Assembly (NCBI GenBank): GCA_036939755.1
Contig: JALLAZ010000355.1
Span: forward strand, 1-16,658
Length of the DNA stretch: 16,658 nucleotides
Source of the DNA: Stephanodiscus triporus
Lineage: Eukaryota; Bacillariophyta; Thalassiosirophyceae; Thalassiosirales; Thalassiosiraceae
Direction of reading: 5' to 3'
Positions 6,925-15,571 of this stretch are shown one piece after another (within the stretch, counting starts at the first letter, position 1; every line of letters begins with the position of its first letter). The notes under the pieces are model-generated. The model worked only from the letters and a program-made list of their open reading frames with translations. It searched no databases and had not been told where the DNA came from. The translations under genes were made by a program, and so were the position numbers.

Positions 6925-9166
6925 TCAAGGTCCAGACAGAACCTCCAGCCGTTTTGGTTGTGTCTGTAGACCCCATTGTATAAATGTTTCCATTCGAGTC
7001 TGGTCAATGCCAAATTCATAGCATATTTCAGCAATAGGCGCGGTACCCTCCAGACAGCCAGACCGCAAGAGTTCATGGTAAAGTGACTCCTGACACGATT
7101 CTGGTTTGCTCCCATTGTTGAGGTCTAGGGAAGGCTCGATGGCAACCAAATAATCCTTCACCTCGACGATGACGTTGTTCGCGATTAACCAAACTGCCAT
7201 AGAGTACACGAGTTCTTCCGGTGAGCCAGAATCCATCGTGCCAGCACCACCCCGGTAAGGTGGTGCATTCAAATGCATTTGGTTGACAGCTGCGCTGGAC
7301 GGCCATCTATTTTCTCCATATAGGTCGTCCCGGGGGGATGATTGACTGTGGGTCGCACGCGCATCCACCCCGCTCAGCGAGCGAATGGCATCTCCCAATG
7401 TTGGCGACGAGGAAGATCCGGTTTCCGCCTTCGTTGTCAAGGCGCTCACGATGACGAAAATGTGCGGAGCTCCGGTGGTGACGGTCCTCGTCGCGCCCCT
7501 CCTCCTCCGCGTGACGTCGTCGGCGTTTCCCTCATCGGCGCCGTAGTCTCCTCCCCCCCAGTGGAAGGCGTGGTTCTGACTCCGGATGCCGAACGCCTGC
7601 CAGAACGGCAGAGCCAAGTGCGCCATCCTCGTCACAACGCCCCCTGCGCATGCGTATCGATTCTTGAGAAGCACGGGCATCGCGGCCACGCACGTCCCGG
7701 AGTGGACGAGCCAGTTCGCGACGTCCACGACGCGCGGCAGCGACAGGCCGGAGTCCCACGCGACTTCGTGGAGGGACTTGCGCGGGTGCACGTGGGGGAG
7801 GACGCGGCGCAGGGATTGCGAGGTCGAGTGGGACGCAGTCGTGTCGTTCGCGCAGCCGTGAGTTTCGTCCGTCAGGCACTCGAGGACTTCCGAGGGGGAC
7901 GAGACGGGGAACAGCAGCGTTTGGTACGGCCGTACGTCCTCCGCGGCCCCCCGTTGGCGCGTGGGACGAGACGAGTCGTCGTGCACCGACTCGATTTCGA
8001 CCGCGATGTGCCGATTGACGTAAACGACTCCCCCGCTTGCAGTCGAACGGGACAACGTCGACGCGTTGCTCGTCGACGTGGACGATAGACAGTGGAATAC
8101 GCTCGCGAGTTCCCTGGCGAGGTTGCCGTGCTGATCCCTCCCCTCGAAATCGTCGTCAATCCGACGACGATCGTCGACGGGGGGGGGAGTGGCCGCGAGC
8201 ATGATGTCGATCAGGTCCTGGACGTATTCCCTCCTCCGCGTTCGCGTCATCGCGGGCGGATCGACCTCGTCGTCGGTCAGGACGCTCGACGTCGAACGCG
8301 ACTTGAATTCCTTCGCATTCGCGGCGCCGGATGAGGAGGGGGGGGGAGGCGTCGCCGCTCCCTTCTCCCTGGGGGATTGGGTGGGAGGTGGCCCGGGTAT
8401 GCCGTTGTTGTCACCCTTCTTCGGGCCGGCGGCCTCCGACGTCCCCCCGAGGAGGTTGGCGGCCCCCGCGCCATCGCCGCATCCGGCGGGGAGGCCGACG
8501 ATGTCCCGACCGACCCCGACCTCGTACTCCCTCCTCATCCGAAGGAGCATGCCGCACTGTCGCGACACGTACCCGCACCGCATCTCCTCCCTGGTGAAGA
8601 CGCGACACAGCCGGGCGAGGTTGCGATGCACTCGCGAGATGACGTCGAAGGTCGCGTCCTCCCCGGATCGACGATGGCGCCGCATCGTCGTCGTGGTCGT
8701 CGTCGTCGACCGCGAACGCTCTCGCGTAGTCTGCGATGGGACGTCTCCCCCGACGACGACGTCGTCGTCGTCGTCGTGCGACGGCGGGGCCACTGGCGCG
8801 AGCGCCACTATCGCGCTGAAAAGGACCAGGGGACGATCGGACGACGATCCTCCCCATCCCTCCCCGACGGTCGTGGGGTGGTGGTGGTGGTGGTGGTGGT
8901 GGTGGTGCGAATCGAACAGCTCCGCCCTACAGCAGAACGTCGTACCGCCGATCCTGAGACTCAGGGGCTGTCCGCACAGCGGTCGCTTGGGACGGAAGAG
9001 CTTCGACACAACGCGCGCCGGCAGGTCGAAGAATAGGTCGATCCCTCCCCCTCCTCCCCCCCCCCCGCCATCCGCGCCGCCGACCATCGCGGACGTGGGG
9101 TCGCGTTCGCCTCCGCCGCCGCCGTTTCCGCGCGACTTCTTCTTCTCGGACGTCGTCGCCTGCGCG

Positions 9167-9198
<32 letters not shown>

Positions 9199-9516
9199 GC
9201 CGTTGTTGTTGATGACGATGATTCCGTGCGAATGTCGCCTCTCGGACATCTTGGAACTTTGCTGCTGCTGATGCTGCTGCCGTCCGTGCGCCTCGTCGTC
9301 GATCAGCTCCGGCGCGCCTCCGTCGACGGAGGAAGGATGGGAGGAGGACGGGGGGGACGACGACAGAAAGATGGGGGGGGGGGATGCGGGGTATCGGAAG
9401 ACCAGCCTCGCGCCCTTCCCGACCTCTTCCATCACCAGGCCGATCCCGAGGACGCCCAGGCGTCGGGATGGTGAGGATTTCGACGGGACGCGGACATTTC
9501 GTTCCGCGGAGGCCAT
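6925..9516 (-). CDS. NPRL3: NPRL3-like subunit of the GATOR1 complex
   Basis: GATOR1 (DEPDC5/Iml1, NPRL2/Npr2, NPRL3/Npr3) is the GTPase-activating complex for RagA/B-type GTPases. It shuts down TORC1 at the lysosome or vacuole when amino acids are scarce. This 863-residue protein shows the NPRL3 order: a longin-like N-terminus with LGVLGIGLV and 'GARLVFRYP' (residues 20-43), 'CGQPLSLRIGG' (from C181), 'LVLFSAIVALAP', and the helix 'LARLCRVFTREEMRCGYVSR'. After that come the 'RPYQTLLFP' segment, winged-helix-like parts, and a C-terminal 'MAVWLIANNVIVEVKDYLV'. These align in order with human NPRL3 as I remember it. The start at 9516 (MASAERN) is chosen because it lies just before the first conserved strand; an in-frame ATG at 9585 would add 23 residues. 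It is longer than the human protein because of low-complexity insertions: poly-Asn (about 101-118), Gly-rich, poly-His (about 204-213), Asp/Val-rich and poly-Thr. These sit between conserved blocks. No intron is apparent. Confidence 0.88.
8878..8908 (-). repeat. GTG/CAC trinucleotide repeat encoding poly-His in NPRL3
   Basis: An almost perfect GTG repeat on the plus strand reads as His codons on the minus strand, in a loop just after the 'CGQPLSLRIGG' block. Its length probably varies between strains. Confidence 0.9.
9056..9066 (-). repeat. 11-nt poly-C run in the NPRL3 gene (poly-Gly)
   Basis: Eleven C on the plus strand, preceded by further C-rich sequence, encode a Gly-rich segment just before 'IDLFFDLPARVVSKL'. 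Like the other long runs, it is a slippage-prone site inside a reading frame that is otherwise intact. Confidence 0.9.
9166..9212 (-). repeat. GTT/AAC trinucleotide repeat encoding poly-Asn in NPRL3
   Basis: GTT repeats run from 9166 to 9212 with one interruption (ccg) near 9200. They encode a run of Asn broken by a single Gly. The same AAC-type repeat encodes Asn in the lectin-like gene at 16141-16219. Confidence 0.9.
9373..9383 (-). repeat. 11-nt poly-G run in the NPRL3 gene (poly-Pro)
   Basis: Eleven G on the plus strand read as Pro codons on the minus strand, directly after the conserved FRYPA block. It is the third 11-nt G/C run inside a coding region of this window besides those at 401 and 3760. 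Confidence 0.9.
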
Positions 9517-9835
9517 AGAGATTATTACTCTTATTTTTTGCCAACAGGCGCCACAAAAAGTGATCTCTTGCTTGGCGCCATCCATCTCCCCATCTCGGAT
9601 CAAGATGCCTATCTCTGTGTGGCCAAATCCAGTCTGTCTTCTCCCCCACCACCCGAGCCCCACGACACCCCACCACGTAAAGGGCAAAATGCAGGACTGC
9701 GAAAATTCAAGACTCAGGCCCGATCTTCGTCGAGAACCCAGCGAACGACGACGAGAAGGGCGTCATTTTCATCCAATTGCACTCGCGATCGAACGTGATT
9801 TTCCCGACGCAATCATCCTCTTGAACATATAAATC
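9517..9835. promoter_or_regulatory. divergent promoter region, NPRL3/mitochondrial Hsp70
   Basis: This 319-bp region between opposite start codons must hold both promoters. Two GGCGCC palindromes (9547-9552 and 9574-9579, the second inside TTGGCGCCA) lie near the NPRL3 side. A heat-shock-element-like sequence is at 9701-9713, about 125 bp before the Hsp70 start. There is no clear TATA box. Part of the region may be the NPRL3 leader or extra N-terminal codons if its start is at 9585. Confidence 0.55.
9701..9713 (+). promoter_or_regulatory. candidate heat shock element upstream of mitochondrial Hsp70
   Basis: GAAaaTTCaaGAc contains two perfect inverted 5-bp HSE units and a third with two of its three core bases. 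Its place upstream of an Hsp70 gene fits the known use of HSF sites, but such a short match can occur by chance. Confidence 0.35.
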
Positions 9836-12006
9836 ATGGCGCTCCAATTAGGCCTTCGTAGGGGTTTGACCTCCTCCATCACCAGAGCGACGACGCAATA
9901 CAACGCGCCGCTATTCGTCGTCGGCGGCGGAGGCGTCTCGTCGCATATGACGAGGTGGAAGAGCACGGACGTCGGGGACGTCATCGGCATCGATTTGGGC
10001 ACCACGAACTCTTGCGTGGCAATCATGGTGAGTTAGTCCTTGGCTGGATGGCAGGAGCGATGCGGGGGGGGGGGTTGGGGGGCGGAGAATGAAAGAAAAA
10101 AGACGCCTGCTTACTCACACTACGAAATTCGATTTGTCATCCGTAAAAAAACTAACAGGAAGGACGCAACGCCCGCGTCATCGAAAACTCCGAGGGAGCG
10201 CGAACGACGCCCTCCGTCGTGGCGATAACCGACGACGGCACCCGCCTCGTTGGTATGGCCGCCAAGCGGCAGGCGGTCACCAATCCCGAGAACACCTTCT
10301 ACGCCGTCAAGCGACTGATCGGGAGGTCGTTCAGCGACAAGGAGGTCAAGAACATCCAGGGACTCGTGCCGTACAACATAGTGAGGAGCAGCAACAACGA
10401 CGACGCTTGGGTGGAGGCGAGGGGGGAGAAGTTCAGTCCGAGCCAGATCGGGAGCATGGTCCTCGGGAAGATGAAAGAGACCGCCGAGGGATTCCTGGGA
10501 CGGGACGTCAGCAAGGCGGTGATCACCGTCCCCGCCTACTTCAACGACTCGCAACGGCAGGCCACGAAGGACGCCGGCAAGATCGCGGGCCTCGACGTGC
10601 TCCGCATTATCAACGAGCCCACCGCGGCCGCGCTCGCGTACGGCATGGACAAGGCCGACGGGAAGACGATAGCGGTCTTCGACCTTGGCGGCGGCACCTT
10701 CGATGTGTCCATCCTCGAAATCTCGGGTGGGGTCTTCGAGGTCAAGGCCACGAACGGCAACACCATGCTGGGGGGGGAGGACTTCGACGAATTGCTCCTC
10801 GAGCACCTGCTGAAATCCTTCAAGCAGCAGTCGGGAATTGACCTGAAGGGGGACAGCCTCGCCATGCAGCGCCTGCGGGAGGCGGCCGAGAAGGCCAAGC
10901 GCGAGCTGGACGGTTTGGCGCAGACGGACGTGTCGCTGCCCTTCATCACGGCCGATTCCACCGGCCCGAAGCACCTGAACATTAAGGTCACGAAGGCGCA
11001 GTTCGAGAACATGGTGTCGGACTTAATCGAAAAGACCGTCGATCCGTGCCAGAAGTGCATAAAGGACGCGGACGTGACGAAGGCGGAGATACACGAGGTG
11101 ATACTCGTAGGGGGCATGACGCGCATGCCCAAGGTCCAGGAGACGGTCGAGGCGTTCTTCGGGAAGAAGCCGTCGCGAGGCGTGAACCCCGACGAGGTGG
11201 TGGCGATGGGCGCGGCCATCCAGGGCGGCGTGCTCAAGGGCGACGTCAAGGACATCCTCCTCCTTGACGTCACGCCCCTGTCTCTAGGGATCGAGACGCT
11301 CGGGGGCGTGATGACGAAACTAATCCCGCGGAATACCACCATCCCGACGAAGAAGCAGCAGACTTTCTCGACTGCCGTGGACAATCAGCCGCAGGTGCAG
11401 ATCAAGGTCATGCAGGGAGAGCGAGAGATGGCGGCCGATAACAAGAACCTTGGAGAGTTCGACCTCGTCGGGATCCCCGCCGCTCCCCGTGGCGTGCCCC
11501 AGATCGAGGTCTCGTTTGACATCGACGCCGACGGCATCCTGAACGTTTCCGCCAAGGATAAGGGCACCGGAAAGGAGCAGAACATCATCATCAAATCCTG
11601 CGGGGGACTGTCCGACGACGACATCGAACGCATGGTCCGCGACGCCGAGATCAACGCCGAGTCTGACGCCAAGAGGAAGCAGGTGATCGAGTCGAAGAAT
11701 GAGATCGATTCCCTGATTTATAGCACGGACAAGAGTCTGAAGGAGCATTCGGACAAGCTCGACGACGCGACGAAGAAGGAGGTCGAGAAGGCCATCGAGG
11801 AGGCTCGGATGGTCAAGGACAGCGACGATCTGGACGACCTGAAGGCGAAGACGGCGGCGCTGAGCGAATCGAGTATGAAGATAGGACAGGCGATATACGG
11901 ACGGCAACAGCAGCAGGAAGAGGGTTCGACGGACGAGGCGAAAGACGATAAGACCGTTGACGCGGATTACGAAGAAAAGAAGGATGAGAAGGGAGATAAG
12001 AAATAG
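9836..12006 (+). CDS. HSPA9: mitochondrial Hsp70 (DnaK/HSPA9 type), two exons
   Basis: This ATP-driven chaperone pulls preproteins into the mitochondrial matrix and folds them there, working with J-proteins and a GrpE-type exchange factor. Exons are 9836-10027 and 10159-12006, giving 679 residues. The join at M64/E65 restores [14 protein letters not shown], which lines up with DnaK and HSPA9. Residues 1 to about 42 are rich in Arg, Ser and Thr, with a Leu/Arg-rich start, and look like a mitochondrial presequence. The ATPase domain has [22 protein letters not shown] (185-194), [12 protein letters not shown] (215-226), [11 protein letters not shown] (238-248) and GGMTRMPK (from 382). The linker is [11 protein letters not shown] (from 429). 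The peptide-binding domain and helical lid follow. The protein ends in [11 protein letters not shown] with no cytosolic EEVD or ER KDEL-type signal, which supports a mitochondrial rather than cytosolic or ER form. A plastid Hsp70 is a weaker alternative. It is divergent from NPRL3. Confidence 0.97.
10028..10158 (+). other. intron in the mitochondrial Hsp70 gene (131 bp, phase 0)
   Basis: The donor is GTGAGT and the acceptor ends CTAACAG; CTAAC itself looks like a branch-site core very close to the acceptor. The intron contains a 10-nt or longer G run near 10066 and an in-frame stop soon after the donor. Removing it restores the conserved Hsp70 sequence across the join. Confidence 0.95.
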
Positions 12007-12431
12007 ATGTGATATTTAAGGCCTTATTCATAATATCGGAATATGACCGTAAATGGATTTGAGATTTCAAATATGTAGAGGCGTCATTCCCCGAAAGTGC
12101 ACAACAGAGGAGCAACTCCGAGGTTGATTATCTAGTGGAAGGACAAACTGACATTTTAGATACACATGTGTCATACCAACCGTCCGACAAGCAAGTACCT
12201 ATGGATACCATAGATCTTTCCTGTAATATTAGTTATCGTAGGTGGCAAAACAATCCACGCTGGGCGCTGCCAAAATAACGTCCCTACGACTTAAAATTAG
12301 TGTCACCAAGGCCTATCCCTACTCCCTATTAACAATATAGAGTGAATGTTTTGGGATAAAGATCCAATAACTCCGTCAGATACCACATCTATTCCCCCAA
12401 CACTAGTCTATCAACTTTCCTGATCGCAGCA
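12007..12431. other. non-coding spacer between Hsp70 and the acidic protein gene
   Basis: This 425-bp AT-richer spacer holds the Hsp70 3' end and, presumably, the promoter of the next gene in the same direction. I see no ORF of note, no tRNA-like cloverleaf and no clear promoter motif. Confidence 0.55.
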
Positions 12432-12965
12432 ATGATCTATTTAAATCCGAAGCAACGCTGTGATCTCAACGAGCTAACTTCTCAGTACGTGAGCCTGAAT
12501 AGCATTTTGAAGGCCCGCAATTCATCGACAGTGGTATCGCGGGTCTCCGCCTTCGTTGGCAAGGAAGTGCCGTCGATAGACGATTACGAGGAATGTTGTA
12601 AGGCAAATCCAGACATGTCTGGTTGCGGGGGAGTGTCATTGGACTTGGACGAGGACAAGGACGAGGAAAACTCTCTGTGTGGGTCCGACGACAAGGAAAC
12701 TTCGGTACAAAAGAGTTTTAGAGTGGTTTCTCCTTCCGAAAAATCCGACGAATCCAGCGGCATCTTTGAAGACTGCCCCGGAATCCTCCTCACGCCGAAA
12801 AGAGCAGTCGGTCACAGGGACTACCACGAGCGCCATGTGAGTTTTCAACCAATCCGGGCCTCTGGCACTCCCGCTGACATCTTGGATGAAAGCGCAAGCG
12901 GTTTCTTGAACCGCATATTCTCGAAGATGTTTGTGTGTGGATCAACAAATCAAGTCGTTGATTAA
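12432..12965 (+). CDS. unrecognised acidic protein with candidate PP1-docking motif
   Basis: This 177-residue single-exon ORF matches no family I know. It starts at the ATG at 12432. Residues 1-55 are mixed polar with possible helices; 70-90 are strongly acidic (DLDEDKDEEN); 91-115 are Ser-rich and acidic. TPKRA (121-125) has the form of a CDK site, and R134-H-V-S-F138 fits the PP1-docking pattern [RK]-x-[VI]-x-F with a Ser inside that could switch binding. The C-terminal segment GFLNRIFSKMF (157-167) looks amphipathic. There is no signal peptide or transmembrane segment. A role as a phosphatase-binding regulator is inference from short motifs only. The frame is moderately long for a chance ORF and the codons are unremarkable, so it is probably a real gene. 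It lies downstream of Hsp70 and converges on DHFR-TS. Confidence 0.65.
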   Translation: MIYLNPKQRCDLNELTSQYVSLNSILKARNSSTVVSRVSAFVGKEVPSIDDYEECCKANPDMSGCGGVSLDLDEDKDEENSLCGSDDKETSVQKSFRVVSPSEKSDESSGIFEDCPGILLTPKRAVGHRDYHERHVSFQPIRASGTPADILDESASGFLNRIFSKMFVCGSTNQVVD

Positions 12966-13263
12966 AGAGACTACCTTACACCCACGATGCGACTTATCTT
13001 TAGACTTGGGGCAGCATGCGTTGAGCGCTAGGACGATTGAGGGCGGCGGGAGAGTGGCGAGTAATGCGACGTGTCCACCACTCCCCCCCTGACGGCCGTG
13101 TCGGGAGCTGACGCGCGATCGCCGAGGAGCTTCTAAGCTTAGGTCCTATTTTTCTCATGCGCTAATTCTTTGTAACTTCATCTATACTTATCAAAAACTG
13201 TTCACTTAATGAATTGCCATAAAAACCGAGTCTCAAACTCCCCCCCTCCCCCGAAATAACGAA
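12966..13263. other. convergent spacer, acidic protein gene/DHFR-TS
   Basis: This 298-bp spacer between facing stop codons holds two 3' ends. It contains an inverted repeat with 10-bp arms, 13048-13057 and 13078-13087, with one mismatch and a 20-nt loop. It also has a C-rich run near 13241. No gene is seen. Confidence 0.55.
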
Positions 13264-14546
13264 TCAGACCGCCATCTTCATCTTGATCGTCGCATGCGGC
13301 CTGTATCCCACGACCTCGAAGTCCTCGAACAAAAAGCCGTCGATGTCGTCGTAAACTTTCCCATCCCTGAACTTCAATTTCGGGAACGCCCTCGGCTTCC
13401 TCTCCAATTGCTCCTTGAGCGCGTCCACGTGATTCAGGTATATGTGCGCGTCGCCGATGGTGTGCACGAAGTCGCCAGGCTTCCGTCCCGTGACCTTGGC
13501 GATCATATGAGTGAGGAGCGCGTACGACGCGATGTTGAACGGCACTCCGAGGCCCATGTCAGCCGAGCGCTGGTACATCTGGCAGGACAGCTCGTTCTTC
13601 TCGGTATCCACCTGTATTTCGCGCGAAGGAACGCGTAAAAAAGCAAAGAATTTTCGAGGATGAGAGCATTTTCCAGGCTTGGCAAAAAAGCGTTTCGTTC
13701 GATGGCGAAATTGAACCATCGGGCGGTCGATCTCATTCAATCACGGGCACAAACGGGCAGGACTGTGGACTCACGTAAAACTGACAAAACATGTGACAGG
13801 GCGGCAACGCCATCATGTCCAAATCCTTCGGATTCCACGCGCTCATGATGATCCGCCTGTCCTCGGGGTTGTTGACGATCTTGTCGATGCAATCGGCCAG
13901 TTGATCCACCCCCTTGCCGGCGTAATCGGCGTGCATGTCCGTGTACTCGGCCCCGAAGTGCCTCCACTGGAATCCGTACACCGGACCCAGGTCCCCCTCC
14001 TCGCGGTGTCCCAAGCCCCTCGAGTCTAGGAAGTCCCTCGATCCGTTCCCGTCCCAGATGTGCACGTCCTTCTCGGCTAGTTCGTTGGCGTTCGTCGATC
14101 CCCTGACGAACCACAAGAGCTCCTCGGCCACGCCGCGCCAGAACGTGCGCTTCGTTGTCAGGAGGGGGAGGGCGTCGTCGCGGAGGGAGTATCTCATCTG
14201 GACGCCGAATTTCGACAGCGTGCCGGTGCCGGTCCGATCGCCGCGTCGCACGCCGTTGGCGAGGATGTCCCGACAGACGTCGAGGTACTGCATCTCCTCG
14301 GGATTGACCTCGGGCCCCTCCTCGGGGACGGTCCCCGACGCGGCGGTGGGCGTCACGACGACGGCGGGGGGGACGCGCGCCGGCTCGCGCCGGACGTATT
14401 CGAGGAATTCGTACCTCAGCCCCGATCCCGGATCGAGGTGCGACTCGAAGTCCACGACCCTCGCCTTCTTGGCGACGCGCGCGTCGTCGTCGTCCGACAT
14501 AGACGACGCGACGACGTTGACGACGCCACCCTCGTTCTCGCCATCG

Positions 14547-14578
<32 letters not shown>

Positions 14579-15378
14579 GGGGACGGGGGAGGCGACGAAC
14601 GGCGCGCACTCCCACTCGTCGTCCGTCATCTCCGGGAAGAAGGCGTCGAATTCGGCGTCCGATGGCATGCCGTGCACGCGGGTGTACACCACGCGCTTCA
14701 CTAGTCCCGACCGGATGGCGGCGGAGTACACCTCGCCCCCACCGATGATGTAAGTCGAGCCTCGATCGGGGATGCGTTCGATCTTCGACATCGCATCGTC
14801 GAGGGACGACGCGAACAGCACGGGGGATCCGCCGGAAGAGGGGGGAGCGGCGGCGGACGTTATGCCCCCGACGAGGGCGGCGGCGTCGTCGTCCGACCCC
14901 CGTCCTCCCCCCCGGCTGAGAACGACGTTGATCCTTCCCGGCAACGGTCGGAATTTGGGCGGGATGGACTCCCACGTCTTCCTGCCCATGATGACCGCGT
15001 TGATCAGGCCCGGCGAGGGGGGGGAGCACGTGACCTCCTTGAAGTGCCTCATGTCCCCGGGGAGTCGCCACGGCTGGCGGCGACGGTCGGCGCGGGATGG
15101 GATGTCATATTATTGGTGCGAACGCGGGGGTTAGCTGATGAGGGGACGACCTAGAAGGAAGGACGACGACACACGCGGACGGCGGTCGGCATTCGAATTC
15201 CACGGGGGTTCAGGCGAAATATCGAATTCCCCTCGCGCCCGCGATCCGACGTGACACGTGAACCGTCCGATCGATGGAACAACAAAACAACACGCATGTA
15301 TAAACTCACCAGATTCCCCTTGATGCCGATGCCTCGCGATCCGGCGGCGGCGGCCACGACGGCGGCGACGTCCGCCAT
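13264..15378 (-). CDS. DHFR-TS: bifunctional dihydrofolate reductase-thymidylate synthase, three exons
   Basis: Thymidylate synthase makes dTMP from dUMP and methylene-tetrahydrofolate; the fused DHFR regenerates tetrahydrofolate with NADPH. Exons are 15378-15310, 15073-13775 and 13611-13264, giving 571 residues. The joins restore [14 protein letters not shown] and [15 protein letters not shown]. The DHFR domain (1 to about 255) has [49 protein letters not shown] and [10 protein letters not shown] poly-Ser stretch (about 189-199) and an acidic segment with VAKKAR sit before the last DHFR strand, where other DHFRs are short. The TS domain (about 278-571) has [10 protein letters not shown], the catalytic Cys C449 in LPPCH, and [17 protein letters not shown]. 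It ends [10 protein letters not shown], close to the usual TS terminus. The first ATG of the frame is at 15378. The frame stays open upstream to a stop at 15541-15543 without another ATG. It is divergent from the lectin-like gene, and two E2F-like sites lie upstream, fitting S-phase expression. Confidence 0.97.
13612..13774 (-). other. intron 2 of DHFR-TS (163 bp, phase 0)
   Basis: On the minus strand the donor is TAC|GTGAGT and the acceptor AATACAG|GTG. It splits the TS domain between Tyr and Val of QFYV, 12 codons after the catalytic Cys. Without removal the frame ends at a stop soon after the donor. Confidence 0.95.
14545..14577 (-). repeat. GAC/TCG trinucleotide repeat encoding poly-Ser in the DHFR domain
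   Basis: An array of GAC on the plus strand is read as TCG and encodes about eleven Ser. It lies inside the DHFR domain rather than in the linker to TS. Confidence 0.85.
15074..15309 (-). other. intron 1 of DHFR-TS (236 bp, phase 0)
   Basis: On the minus strand the donor is AATCTG|GTGAGT and the acceptor GCCAG|CCG. Removal joins the first 23 codons to the rest and recreates the conserved L-P-W-R-L-P segment of DHFR exactly. Confidence 0.93.
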
Positions 15379-15545
15379 TATTTGGAATGCGGGGTGAAGC
15401 CTCGTCTTGACCTTTTTCTTTTGGATTGGCGGCGGAGGAGCCTTGGCGTCGTCGTTCGTCGTCGTGCCGTGAGAGAATGATGAATGTGTGTTTTGTGGAC
15501 AAACCGGGAGGGACAGAATTCCTACGCAGATGAAATAATGTCATT

Positions 15546-15554
15546 TTTTGGCGC
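15546..15554 (+). promoter_or_regulatory. E2F-like site 1, TTTTGGCGC
   Basis: It matches the E2F/DP consensus TTTSSCGC exactly within TTTTGGCGC and lies 168 bp upstream of the DHFR-TS start codon. DHFR and TS are classic E2F targets in animals and plants; use of the site here is inferred. Confidence 0.55.
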
Positions 15555-15571
15555 AAACGAGGTGTTGTATT

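Noticed and set aside
7342..8088. 248-codon plus-strand frame across NPRL3
   Set aside because: It is an antisense shadow rich in Arg and Val, without any recognisable domain.
8189..9271. 360-codon plus-strand frame across NPRL3, with a poly-Leu stretch that looks like a membrane segment
   Set aside because: The Leu run is the antisense reading of the poly-Asn repeat and the Trp run that of poly-His. The opposite strand carries conserved NPRL3 blocks.
9517..9687. N-terminal extension of NPRL3 to 9687
   Set aside because: The codon at 9687 is TTG, and the added residues resemble nothing in NPRL3. Only the ATG at 9585 remains as a weak alternative.
10120..11384. long minus-strand frames opposite Hsp70
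   Set aside because: Long antisense frames opposite Hsp70 genes are a well-known effect of their codon bias and have misled annotation before. The plus strand is unmistakably Hsp70.
12007..12431. search for tRNA or small RNA genes in the spacers
   Set aside because: No stretch folds by eye into a cloverleaf with the conserved T-loop and A/B-box bases, and no snRNA-type boxes were seen.
13737..15071. 444-codon second minus-strand frame overlapping DHFR-TS
   Set aside because: It is the same strand in another phase, Arg-rich and without motifs, while the other frame encodes DHFR and TS domains in full.
15131..15556. 141-codon minus-strand frame with its own ATGs over DHFR-TS exon 1 and the promoter
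   Set aside because: It is out of phase with exon 1 of DHFR-TS, Arg-rich and motif-free. It could only matter as a source of an upstream exon, which I mention as a finding.
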